From Azolla caroliniana (lineage: Eukaryota; Polypodiophyta), in the NCBI GenBank assembly GCA_043228905.1, contig JBHGNT010000015.1, forward strand, positions 20,150,001-20,214,000: a stretch of DNA of 64,000 bases. The letters are read 5' to 3'. The notes beneath the pieces are model-generated. The model did no database searches. It was not told where the DNA came from and saw only the letters and a program-made list of their open reading frames with translations. Positions 24,291 to 36,300 of the stretch are shown here, in pieces; the first letter of the stretch is position 1, and every line of letters starts with the position of its first letter. Position numbers and translations under genes: made by a program.

Positions 24291-24363
24291 AGTCCCGGCG
24301 GGGCTCGAACCCGCGACCTTCGGCTCATAAGACCAACGCTCTAACCAACTGAGCTACGGGACT
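24291..24363 (-). tRNA. tRNA-Ile (anticodon UAU), intron-less
   Basis: The 73-nt minus-strand sequence folds as a full cloverleaf. The acceptor stem AGTCCCG pairs perfectly with CGGGACT; the D arm is GCTC/GAGC with the canonical A box TAGCTCAGTTGG; the anticodon stem TTGGT/GCCGA has two G-U pairs; the loop is CTTATGA with anticodon TAT at positions 34-36; and the T arm is GCGGG-TTCGAGC-CCCGC with B box GGTTCGAGCCC. UAU reads Ile AUA codons. A single C-to-T change at position 34 of a CAU (Met-type) tRNA would look the same, so the isotype needs the identity elements checked. No oligo-T terminator is seen close downstream, which weakens the case for activity. Confidence 0.85.
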
Positions 24364-26234
24364 CATTGATATTGAACTTTCTTTAATAAGATATATTTTC
24401 TTCTAATACATTGACCCTTTATCCTTCTTTAATATCTCTTTACCTTTTATTTTATCCTTAACATGTTTAACAAACATAAAGGAAATGTATGTGGTGTATT
24501 CCCCCATGCTAAACGTACTTCGTTAATCAACCATTGTGCAAATATGGTAGAAAACCAAAAGATCAATGCAACAACTCATTGTATGAAATAAAATTGAAGC
24601 ACAAAGCTCCAACAAACACTTGTAGTGAATAAAAGATTGAAGGCTCTAGACATTGTGAGAATGATGGTGAATCACATATAACAATAGTTGGAACAACTCA
24701 CTATGACCGATAAACTAAAGAAATAAAGTCTAGCACGATGCCATTGTGGTTCAACTAGTGAAAAGAAATCAGTTTTTTTGGTTAACTCTATTGTTCAATC
24801 TCCATGCTTTGGACTGTTATGAGCTTCTATGGGTGAGCTGGAGTGTATCTATGTTATGAGCCCCATAGCCCTTCATCAAGTTCTATCGGTGGTGGTGGTT
24901 GAAAACACACATGTTCTCTTCTTCTTTTTGTAATACATTATAAATCTTACAAGAAACCTCAAAATGAGGTCAAATCTCACAAAAAATGAGTACTACAAAA
25001 TTGTCAATACACATGCAAAATCATCCACCCTCTTGTTTGGGAAAATGTTTTTGGTGATATCGAGGGTTGTTAAATCAAAGTGTTTTATGTGAGGTGATTT
25101 TCAAATAGTAGAGTTATGTAGCCTTCATTTTAATATTTAAATTTCCTTTATATATATTTGGATTGAAGATGATTAGTTGTAATAATGTCCATAACAAATC
25201 GGATTGCCCTCTTGGTGGGAATGACCCAATGTTTTTCAAAGGGAGTATTTATGTAAAATGAAACTTAATTGCTTTGGGTGAGTTTTTGAGATGCTTTTTA
25301 TGCAAAGTCTCATAGATTGAGAGATTAAGGTATACTAGAGACCAAAATCAACCTTTGAGACAAATCATGATTTTAAATATCGACATTGAAACCAAAATAA
25401 AAGTTGTTTATGCATTCAACACCTACATTTCCTAATGTCTAGTCATTAGTACACTAAGTGATATTTGACCCCTACGATATTGTTTGATAAGAAACTATGG
25501 CTTATCACTAAGGATGAAAAGAACAAGATGGAGAAATAATGTGGCTTATTATCACAATGACGAAAAAGACTCTCACATGAAGCAAAATGCAAATTTTTAA
25601 TTCGAAGGAACACTCAGAAAATATTTATAGACTTCCTTAAACCTTTTGTGTTTAGTCTACGTTGTAATATGCTGAAAACTCGGTTTAGGAAGTAGAGGTG
25701 AAAAACGATGTCTCATTTAGGTCCCAATCTCAGTTCAAGATTAAGAAAAAACTTGATTTAAATGAATATCTTGCTACCAATTTGCAAGCATACCAATGCT
25801 TTTTATATGCACAAAATGACATCATGTCCAATCTCAGTTCACGATTAAGAAAAAACTTGATTTAAATGAATATCTTGCTACCAATTTGCAAGCATACCAA
25901 TGCTTTTTATATGCACAAAATGACATCATGTACAAATGTATGTTGTTTCGATGACAATTGTACAACAAGTTATGGGGGTAGTGTATGAGCATCCTTTTGT
26001 GAACTAAATCAATTTGAAATAACCTAAAAGAGCATTTCCTCAGGTCAAAAAGCACCCCATTCTTCATTTCAACCTGTCTACTGAGTCTCTAGTGCTCTCT
26101 TCACCATGTTGGGTTTTATTCCCTCTTCGTTTCCAATATTTCATGACTCGAGTAAACACACTCATGAGGTTAGTAGTTAGTTACCCATCTCAAATATATC
26201 TTGTTTCCTCAAAGAGAGTGAATGGCTAGTTTCG
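24364..26234. other. Intergenic DNA between tRNA and PPR gene
   Basis: AT-rich, no gene recognised. Contains the 104-bp tandem duplication listed separately. Confidence 0.5.
25723..25930. repeat. Tandem duplication, 2 x 104 bp
   Basis: The segment from ccaatctcagttcaagatta to acaaaatgacatcatg (25723-25826) is repeated at once (25827-25930) with only about two base differences, which points to a recent duplication. It is non-coding and ends about 300 bp past the PPR stop codon. Confidence 0.9.
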
Positions 26235-28493
26235 TTACTCCTCCATGGAATCAGCGATCCATGTTGATGCTATGTCAACATCTGACCAATCATTATCCAT
26301 CTGATTTTGCATCGTTTGGGTGTGTGCATTGGTCATAGCATAGATATTCGATAACAACACATATGCTCCTGCATTTTCCGAGCCCAAGACGAAAGCATGT
26401 TGAGCCGATGCTTTCGCAAGCTCAAGATTTCCGTGATTGCGACATGCAGCTAGTAAACTCATCCATATCGCACAATGAGGTTGAATTGGTAGCATGTCGA
26501 TAAATTGTACCGCCTCATTTAAACAACCTGACCGACCAAAAAGATCGACCATTGCTGCATAGTGCTCAAAAGCCAGAGACATGGCATCATCTTGCACCCC
26601 CATCACCATCATCTGGAAACAATGCCAACCCTCCTCGATGAGTCCGGCATGATTGCATGCAATTAATAAGCTACTAAAAGTAAACTCGTCAGGTTTCAAC
26701 CCCTGTTGCTGCATCCTCTGGGATAGGGCTAGAACCTGCTTTCCATCACCATGTTGGGCCCAACCTCCTATGATAGATGACCATGAGATCACATCCCTTG
26801 TACACATGTCCTCGAAAATTGTATGAGCTTCACGTAAGCTTCCGCATGCTGCATACATATCAATGAGTGCGTTTCCCACCACATTATTCACCTTAAATCC
26901 TGTTTTCACTATATATTTGTGAACCTCCTTGCCTTCAGCGAGCATGCCAACGTTTGCACATGCGTTGAGGACACCACTCAATGTAAACTCATCAGGTTTT
27001 AACCCTTGTTTTAGGGCATCCCATAACATGCTATATGCAGCTTTTGCACAACCATGGCGTCCGTAACCTAAAATCATCGCATTCCACGATACTAAATCGG
27101 TTTCATCCACTCGCTTGAACACTGAATTAGCATCCTCCATGCTGTCACATTTTGCATACATGTTCACCAAAGCATTCCCAACAAAGGTATCTGCTTCAAG
27201 TTCATACTCAATTATATAAGCATGAATCCATTTACCTTCATGTGATGTCATAAGATTGGCACAAGCACAAAGAACACTGCTAACAGTGTATTCATCAGGA
27301 TAAACTCTCTTCCACAACATGTGCACGTAAAGCTCGATTGCATCGTTATGAAAGCCTTCTTGGACATAGCCAGAAACTAGGGTAGACCACGATATAGCAT
27401 CTCGTGTGTGCATATTCTCAAAAACTCTCCTTGCCAAATCCAAGTCTCCTGATTTTGCATACAAGTCGATGAGTGCATTTCCGACCACCACATCTGATTT
27501 CAACCCTTCCAATCGCATTGCTTGAAAGAGTGTGAGAGCTTCTTTTAAGAAGCCATGGTGGGCATAACCCGTGATCAATGCTGTCCAGGAAGCAACGTCT
27601 CTTCTTTCGAGTTTATCAAAGACTTGGCGTGCATGGTGTAACCTCCCCGATTTTGCATACATGCTGAGAAGGGCAGCCCCCACAAAACCATCAATTTCAA
27701 TTCTGGATACTAAAAGCATTACATGTACTCTTGAGCTCCACATAAGATCCATGGTAGAGTCACAACATACACAAAGAATACTGGTGAATGTAAACTCGTT
27801 TGGCTCAATACCTTGACATTCCATATGCTTAAACAGCTGCAATGTTTCCTCCCCGTGCCCATGTTGAGTGTAGACTGTTATCATCGCAGTCCACAAGACT
27901 ACATCTCGAACATGTATTCTATCAAACACACAAAATGCATCCTCCACACTACCACATTTACCATACATGTTGACAAGAGAAGTTCCCAACATAATGTCCA
28001 GCTCCATGTCCTGATTAACTATGTCGAAATGGACCAACTTACCTCTTTCTACAGCCGAGACACCATCAAGTGATTCTAAGATGCATAGAAAGGTGACCTT
28101 GTTTGGCATTATACGGCATTCTTTTCTCATTTTCTGGAAGGTTCTGAATGCCTCATCACTGAAACCACCACGTTGAGCATATCCAGAAATGATCGAACTC
28201 CATGCGACAACGTCTTGATGAGTCATGGTATGGAAAACTCGAGATGCATCGATCATGTTACCACATTTAGCATACAAATTAATGAGCTTATTCTCTATGA
28301 ATGTGTCTTTCTCAAGGCCTCGTTTACTCACGTGGATGTGAACACACCTTCCTTCCACAAGTTCGTTCGACATTATGCATTCATGTATGATATCTACATA
28401 GACATGGAAACCTTCCAATATGCTGCAATCAAGGTTCTCAATAGCTTTAAGAAGACTTTCCTTATTGGGTAAGCTCGTCCTCTTAAATCTCAT
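26235..28493 (-). CDS. PLS-class pentatricopeptide repeat protein
   Basis: Intron-free frame of 752 residues. The body is a long run of PPR motifs with the phrases expected of plant PLS proteins: LINLYAKCG, MYGKCGSVEDAFCVF, RDVVLWTAMI, GIEPNEFTF, ALIDLYAKSGDLDLARRVF, RDAISWSTLVSGYVQEG, MYAKCDSMEDANSVF and RDVISWSSIIGGWAQHG. It closes with FGRSGCLNEAVQFI, HCAIWMSLLAACRNHGNLELA and AYVLLSNIYA, an E-type motif, and then stops after a short divergent tail; no DYW deaminase domain follows. Such proteins bind organellar RNA. Without DYW it would need a partner in trans for C-to-U editing, or it may do another RNA task (family knowledge). No clear targeting peptide is visible at MRFKRTSLPNKE, so the organelle is undecided. 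Confidence 0.92.
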   Translation of the reverse strand: MRFKRTSLPNKESLLKAIENLDCSILEGFHVYVDIIHECIMSNELVEGRCVHIHVSKRGLEKDTFIENKLINLYAKCGNMIDASRVFHTMTHQDVVAWSSIISGYAQRGGFSDEAFRTFQKMRKECRIMPNKVTFLCILESLDGVSAVERGKLVHFDIVNQDMELDIMLGTSLVNMYGKCGSVEDAFCVFDRIHVRDVVLWTAMITVYTQHGHGEETLQLFKHMECQGIEPNEFTFTSILCVCCDSTMDLMWSSRVHVMLLVSRIEIDGFVGAALLSMYAKSGRLHHARQVFDKLERRDVASWTALITGYAHHGFLKEALTLFQAMRLEGLKSDVVVGNALIDLYAKSGDLDLARRVFENMHTRDAISWSTLVSGYVQEGFHNDAIELYVHMLWKRVYPDEYTVSSVLCACANLMTSHEGKWIHAYIIEYELEADTFVGNALVNMYAKCDSMEDANSVFKRVDETDLVSWNAMILGYGRHGCAKAAYSMLWDALKQGLKPDEFTLSGVLNACANVGMLAEGKEVHKYIVKTGFKVNNVVGNALIDMYAACGSLREAHTIFEDMCTRDVISWSSIIGGWAQHGDGKQVLALSQRMQQQGLKPDEFTFSSLLIACNHAGLIEEGWHCFQMMVMGVQDDAMSLAFEHYAAMVDLFGRSGCLNEAVQFIDMLPIQPHCAIWMSLLAACRNHGNLELAKASAQHAFVLGSENAGAYVLLSNIYAMTNAHTQTMQNQMDNDWSDVDIASTWIADSMEE

Positions 28494-29978
28494 AATCTAG
28501 CACACAATGACTTCATATGTTTCATCCTTGTTAATATCAGTGCATAAAATTTGACCTTTTATCTAGAATCTTGAGTTAACATTCTGCTTCATAGCAGGGG
28601 AAAAGCAGGATAATATCTTTAGGGGTCACAATGAACAGAGGGATTCTACAATTCTTCTGCTCCATTACAGTTTCCATCACAGTCTCAAAATTTGGTAATC
28701 CTGAGCGTTTCCACAAAGCACCCCCCTCTGGAGCACACTGAGGTGCTCCTAGACAGGGGTATTATGGCAAATATACATAAAGCTAGGGGTATTTTGGTAT
28801 TTTACATTTATAACGAATTGGAACATTACCATGTGGAAACGTCGGGTTCCCGTTGGGCTGCCTCGACATGACAACTGATAAGAGGTGGCGAAAGCATAGA
28901 TTATATGATTTTTGTCTGGGAATCATCTCTCAGATGAGCGAGTGTTGATTGTGATTTTGCATATTACAGTGAAAGTGGTGTGCTCTGTTGCATGAAAATG
29001 TCTATCCACTATGGGTAGCAAAAGCATCTCCACTATGGGTAGCAAAAGCATCAATTGTTTTTGTCCAGGGAATTAGCTTTGGAATGAACAAGTGCTAAAT
29101 TGTGGTTCGGTGAATGTTATGTATATGTATATCCAAAGGGTATAAATGAGAGGCAACATTGACTCATCGTCTCCAATATGTTGAATAGAGAAGCATTCCT
29201 AGCAAATGAATATAGGTTGTATTAGGGTGTGGCCGATTCTTTTCGGGAACAATTTTTAAACCACTAGTGATAGGTAGAATCAAGGGTTTCATGGCAAACA
29301 ATTTTTGTTTGCGGCAATAGGAAGTTATTTTGGCATGAAGGGATTTGGGAAGTGACAACAAAAACTAGATATAAAGGAAACAATCATTGGGTGCAAAACA
29401 AATGAGCTGTTATATATTAATTGTATGAGGGTGGAGAAATCCTAACCAAGGAGAAAACACCTTCTCCATAATGCTGGAAAAGAAAGTCTTTTTGTCCAAG
29501 TATTTGAGGATGGACAAAGCATCAATAAAGTAGGCGAGGAAATAATTGGTTGCTCCATAACAAAATCATTTTATCTTTCACTTTGGGGACACACAAATCA
29601 TCCATGTTGCACATCAACCATTGGTCATAACTACTTTTTTATAAGATCGATGAGGCATTGACTTTCAATAGGACCATCTCATTATTGACCATGTTCACAT
29701 GTAAGTACACTTCACTCAACCCTTGAATTTACTTTTTTGTCCTAGTTGCAACCCACTAGAGTTCATGCAAACATGCACCACCTCACTCATAAGCATCATA
29801 TAACCATCGTCCTTATGAATGGCCTTTTAAGGGTCAATGATGCCATTGCATCTCAATACACCTGGCTTGGTATACTCAACACATGGTCAAGATAGATCCA
29901 AAGGATGCGATGGCGGTAGAAACATACATTCTCCTCTCGTGAGGAGTCATTAGAATGCTGAAGCCCAACGTTGTGGTG
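28494..29978. other. Intergenic DNA
   Basis: No gene recognised. A short direct repeat (atccactatgggtagcaaaa / ctccactatgggtagcaaaa) lies near 29005-29050. The ORFs are short and unsupported. Confidence 0.5.
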
Positions 29979-30267
29979 ACTAAGTCGGCACCGGCTCGGC
30001 TCAAGCCTAAACCGAATTGTTAAACTGTTTTTAATCGATTTGGTGGTTTGGTTCAGTTTAGACTTGAGCTTCCTTAACTAGTTTGAACTTGGTTTGGGAT
30101 GCTTCAAGCTGAACCAAACTGTTTTGGGCTAAACCGGTTCCCCAACCAGTTAAGGCTTATCGGTTTGGATAAACCGGTTAAAGCCTTTACCGGTTTAGGA
30201 ACCGGCTCGATTCAAGTTGGAAATCTCCCAAACCGGTTGAGCCAAAACCGAACCGTTGCGGATTCAT
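29979..30267. mobile_element. hAT-related fragment, same family as 7911-8733
   Basis: It starts ctaagtcggcaccggctcgg, then ctcaagcctaaaccg, and ends aaaccgaaccgttgcggatt; both ends align to those of the 823-bp element. The interior consists of repeated aaccggtt-type motifs without the minisatellite. No target duplication could be seen. It ends about 65 bp before the SDR start codon, so it may form part of that gene's leader or promoter. Confidence 0.6.
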
Positions 30268-30330
30268 ACATACATGATACAAGGCGTTTTTTTATGCATA
30301 CACTCTTTCCTTTTTGTTACTCCTCCCAGG

Positions 30331-33300
30331 ATGCAGAGAATACAAGGGTCAAGAATAACAAATCTAAGCTCTGTTCTCTGTAACAGAGCACTCTGCAAAG
30401 GCCTAAATTGTGATGGGTCTTCTTCTTCTTCTTCTTCTTCTTCCATCGTTTCTTTCTTCAGCTCAGAATCCTCAGACAATGATGATCAGAAGCTCTCCTC
30501 GTCTTCACCTTCATACAAAGCTGGCATGCACTCTCACTACGGACCTGGAAAGCTGCTTGGGAAGACGGCTCTAATCACTGGTGCTGGAAAGTAGGGCTTT
30601 TTTGTTTTTATTTTTTTGTGAGATTTGCTTTGGTTTTTTAATTATAAAAGATATTTCAAAAAAAATTGTTTTTGTCCCATCTTTTCATCACAAGTTCTGA
30701 GGAAACTGTTTAATTCGGCTATTTGTACTATGTGTGAAAGTATCTGAACTATATTCATAGAATACATAGCTTGCCACTAGGGTAAACCCAAGAGACAGAG
30801 ACAGAGAGATATATATTAACATCAATTAGATGCCAATATTGGCCTATAAGACAATTCATGACTGCAAATATTGATGATGTCATGTTATCCATACTGAAAC
30901 AAAAATAAAAGCTCTAGGTTTCCTAAAGATCCATGGCAACGATCTTAATGCATGGGAGTCAATATAATTGATAGTTCATGGTGGATAAGCATGAAGTGCA
31001 TAATTGATATGCATGGTATGAGTAATGTGGAGAGGACATGGTATCCAATGTTGCTTGGTATGGTAGAAGGAGGTTATTGTGAAGTTACTCAAGTGCATCT
31101 GGGTGTCTTCGGGATGATCACACATATGGAGAGAATTTAGAATGTAGATTTCTTTTTATCATCCATAAAGAGGCCAGTTTTGACCTATGGGACCAGAGTA
31201 TACATGTGTTCTTGATATGTGTCTACTTCCTAAAAAGGGGTATTCATACATTGAAGTACAAAGTCTCTATGCGTGAATAAGGCATACACATATGAGCTCA
31301 ACCTTCTAGGTGGTGTCTTAAGTATGGAAATTAAGTTATCACTCCCTCTTAATATGTCATCATATCTTGAATGAATTGCACTGTATGCCACGCATGTGAA
31401 AGACGAGCAAGTGACATTCATCCTCTGTTGTGAGGTCATGGTCCGTGGGGCCAAGGCCTACGTGCTCGACAAATTGCCATAGCCCGATCTACTGTAACCC
31501 CTTTGTTATGTCCTGGTTGAGAGCCCATTTGTGTACCCCTTGATTCATATGTACCATTAGTAGGAGCGATGGGGCTAAAGAAAATTGTGATTGTTCTTTG
31601 TGGATGAGGTTGTGTGGCTGTACTATTGTCCTGCAACAACTTTTCCCTATGTCTCTTGAGTTCTAGCAAGAAAAGTCCCAGGCACCACTGGTCCTCATAT
31701 TCCATTACTTTGTGTAGTGGGCGAAAGCCTTGTTTAGAGAGGCAATGGTATTTCCTCTTATTTCATACAAGGCACTACAATGATAAACATAGTGTTCTTC
31801 GGATTCCACTCCTTGATGACACAATTGGCAAAATTTTTCTTCTAGAGGTATTTGTGTATATCTGCCTACCTCAATCACTAACTGCTGTGATGAAGTTTGC
31901 AACTGCCCTATCACATTGCGCAACATATAGGATAGATGTATGTCCATATAAGGTGGCCTGACGATGAATCCATCCTCCGATGTGTGTAAAAAGTGTCTTG
32001 TAGTGGGTCATCTTCGTACCAAGTGATATTTTGGGGCTGATCCATTTTATCTTGTTTTCCAATTTAATATTATTAGTTTGGATCACTCTATTCTTTTTCA
32101 CTTTGGTCATATTTAGATGAGGACAATCCAAGCTATATTGGAATGGGGATAGAGCATTTATGCTTATGCGATGTGACTCGAACCATTGTTGCATTTCAGT
32201 ATACCAACAATGAACCTCTCCATTTTCAGCCAGTTGTCGTGATGACATAAGTGCTAACCTTGGGTACCTTTGTTTAGGGAGCTCCCAAAGACGTTGGATA
32301 TAGGTCACTGATCGGAAGAATGCCTTAGTGATTATAAGGGCTTCGCCCATCTCTGCTCGGAATATATCGTGGGGCACCGATGCTTTGCTCCTTATCATGC
32401 ATGCAATCATTGACACTAAAGGTCTCTCTAAATCTTTCCAATGATTTACCTTGTTAAAACTTGGACCCCACATTTCTACTCCATAGAGAAGAGTTGGTAT
32501 GACAAGTGTATCAAATAACCAGAACTTAGTTTGTGGCTCTTGGAACTGCAAATGTGGACATTGTCTTTCAAGAGCACCAAGGGTTGCATATCCACAAGAA
32601 AGTCGGGCACAAGCGGCCTCCCGTAAGGAGAACCTAGGCACTGTAAATGTCACCTTTTTCTCTCCTAAGAAGAATTTTGGTTCTGATCTTGTTATCAATG
32701 CTTGAGTGGTGTTGAACACTATCACTTTAGTTTTATCCATAGCTATCGACAAATCTTTGTCCGTACAAAATAGTTTTAAGGCATTTAGATATCTTTGTAG
32801 TCCCTCTGGATAGTCAGAAAACAACACAATATCATCAACATATAATGATATTTGTATAGCTATACCTGCTAGGCATGCTCCTAAACCCTCAAATCTCTCT
32901 ATGTAATATGACACCTCATCTATATAGAGACTGAAGAGAGTGGGCAATATTGGGCATCCTTGCTTCACTCCAATAGTGCTAGCCACCGCCTTTGACAAAC
33001 CTATGGAAGACCACACTTTTCCTGACACAGATTCATAGAGTGCATGGATTCCCCATTGCATATATGTAGAAACACCAAGGGCTTCTAGCCGTTGCATAAG
33101 CTGAGCACATGGAACAATGTCATAGAGAGAGAAAGAAAGATATATTAACGTCTTTTAAGAGGCCAAAAGGGCCTATAAGACCACACAAGAGATTACATCT
33201 TAAGTGTTGTCTCGTCTTTGAGAACAAATCAAAATAAAATAAATATTGGGGGTTTCATTTGGAGTGATTTGATTGGGGGTTTGCCTTTGGGATTAGTTCT

Positions 33301-36300
33301 AAAGCGACGTGGACTAGCAACGGGACATTGCTTCTTTTGCACTATTCAAATGGAAGATAGTACTCATTGTTTCATACCGTGTTTGATTGCTTGTTAGGTT
33401 TGAAGTTATATTTCTCAAATTTGGCAAGTTTTATCATAGTGGTATTTGATGCCAAGGTAGTGGATGTTTGCACAATTCACATAGGTTGACCCAAAATCAG
33501 AGATAAGAGATCCTATTCCTTTTTTTTGAGGTATTGGGGATTGCGCCATAATTGGGATATGCACAATGCTTTTGTAGTTGATGGCAGGCATGGAGTCAAA
33601 GCATATCTACGAGAGTTGTAGGGATTACTAATGTGACAATTTTCTTTATTGGAGCAAGTGGAAATTCTTTCCACGGTGGAGTGTTCATCTTGCTTATTGG
33701 CAATTCAACATGTTCCCTACCCACGTAATTAGTGGGTGACCGTACTCCACTATGACACCCATTGCAAGTAGTGTTTTTTCACATACATTTATTAATATAC
33801 TTGTGTGTTTTCACCAAAGAGAGAGAGAGAAAGAGAAATTAAATATCTTTTAAGAGGCCAGAGTGGTCTATAAGACCAAACAAGAGATCACATCTTAAAA
33901 TTTGTCTTGTCTTTGACTAAGTAACTAAGTAAAATAGTAAATAAAGAACCTCGACTTGGTTAAAGAACTTGTCATCTATACATGTAAGATTCTCAAGTTA
34001 GGTATGTCGTAATTTTGTCTTTTGAGAGATGTCTAGCATAAATCAACCTAGAATGATGGGTCTTTGATGCGAGGGAAGCACCGGCGATGGGAGGAGATAA
34101 TGGCCTTTATTTGTTGACGACAAGGGTAGTGAGATCGTGGTCCACAAGGCTGGGGCCTACATACATGAAAAATTGCTATTACCCAATCTATTGTAACCTT
34201 TTGCAATGTCCTGCTTGGAACCCATTTGTGTAGCCCTTGATTTACTTGTAGCATGAGAAGGAGTACCTGTGACCTTCAACTTAGAAGGTGTGATTTTTCT
34301 TTGTTGATGAGCTTGTGTGATTGTATTTTTTCCCTTCAACTTCTCCCGGTGTCTCTTGAGTTCTAGCAAAAACAGTCCCAAGCACCATTGGTTCTCGTTT
34401 TAGATCACATTGTATAGTGGGCCAAAGCCTTGCTTAAAGAGGCAATGTGATCTCCCTCTTAGTTCATAAAAACATTACAATGACAAAACATAGTGCTCTT
34501 CATATTCCAATCCCCAATGACACAATTGACAAATTCTTTCTTCTATGGGTGTTCGTGCATGTCTGCCTACCATCAATCTTTAATTGATGGGAAGAAGTTT
34601 GCAGCTGCTCTATCACATGGTGTAGCGCATAGAATAGATGTATGTCCATATAAAAGGGCCTGATAATGAGTCCATCCTCTGATGTGTGTAAAAAGTGTGT
34701 CGTATAGTTGTCCATCTTCTTACCAAGAGATGTTGTGAGGCTGATCCATGTTATTCTGTTTAACAACTTGATAATATCAGTTCAGGGAGCTCCTAAAGCT
34801 GTTGGATACAGGTCATTGATCAGAGTAATGCCTCGATGATTATAGGAGTTGCTCCAACCTCCGCTTGGATTATATCATGGGGCACCAATGCTTTACTTCT
34901 TACCATGCATGTAATCATTGAAACTAAAGTTCTCTCCAAATCTTTCCAGTTATTTCCCTTGTTAAGACTTAGTTCTGAGGTTTCTACTTCATAGAGAAGA
35001 TTTGGTGTGACAAGTGTATCAAATAGACACAATTCAATCGTGGCTCTTGGAATTGCATATGTGCACATTGTATTTCAAGAGCACTCACAATAAAATCAAG
35101 CACAAGCAGACTTTAAATGTTACTCCGAGGATCATGTGGGCAATCATGGAGACTAAAGGTCATCCTTCTTTTTATTTGCGTTGTTAAAACTCGGTCCCCA
35201 GGTTTCTACTTCATAGAGAAGAGTTGGTATGACAAGTATATCAAATAGCCACAATTCAATTTCTGCCTCTTGGAACTGCAAATGTGCACATTGTCTTTCA
35301 AGAGCACCAAGGGCTGCATATTCATGAAAAACTTGAGCACATACAGCCTTTAAATGTTACTTCAAGGATCATATGTATGCTACCTTTTCCTCTCCCAAGA
35401 AGAATTTTGGTTTTGATCTTGTTGCCCATGATTCCGTGGCGTTAAACACCATCACTTTAGTTTTATCTATGTTTATTGACAAACCTTTGTACATATAAAA
35501 TACTTCTAAGGCATAGCTATACATTTTACTTTTTTTCTTTGAGTGATCTCTACCATAGGTTGATCCAGAATGGAGAGGTCTCTGAAGCGATGGAAACACC
35601 TACAATGGCGGGAAATAATGGCCTTCATCTGTTGATGACGAGGGTGGTGAGATCCTCATCTATGAGGCTGGGGCTCATGTGCATAGCAAAATTGCTATTG
35701 CCTGATCTGTTGTAACCCCATTGCAATGTCCTAGTTGGTAGCCGATTTGTGTAGCCCTTGATTGATTTTTAGCATGAGGAGTGATGGGGTTAAAGAAAGC
35801 TGTGATTGTTCTTTGTTGATGAGCTTGTGTGGCCATGTTGTTCTTCAGCTTCTCCCTGTGTTGCTTCAGTTCTAGCAAGAAAAGCCTCATGTACTCTTGG
35901 TTCTCATTTTCCATTACCTTGCGCAGTGGGCCAAAGCCTTCCTTAAAGAGGCAATATTATCCCTCTCATTTCATTAAAAACGAGAGAGTGAGAGAGAGAC
36001 AGAATGAGAGAGTGAGAGTGAGAGAGAGAGGTTGGAAACATCATTTCAGTGGCATTGGCCGACACACTGCTTTCCTTTTTGCTCAAGAAGGGGCTTCAGT
36101 TGTTGTTGCTGATAATAGCATCTCAGCAGTTGCAAGGGCATCCGATGCAGTGAAAGAGTTTGGTGGAAGATGTGTAGGTTTTTGTGGAGATGTTTCAAAT
36201 CCAGAAGAAGTGGAAGCTATGGTGTCAAAAGCTGAGGTACTCGTTTGTGCTCCGTCATTCTTTCACCCGTCTAACATTTTTATTTAAAATTTGTAACAAG

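Noticed and set aside
27571-28472. Plus-strand ORFs opposite the PPR gene
   Set aside because: Shadows of the 752-codon minus-strand PPR frame.
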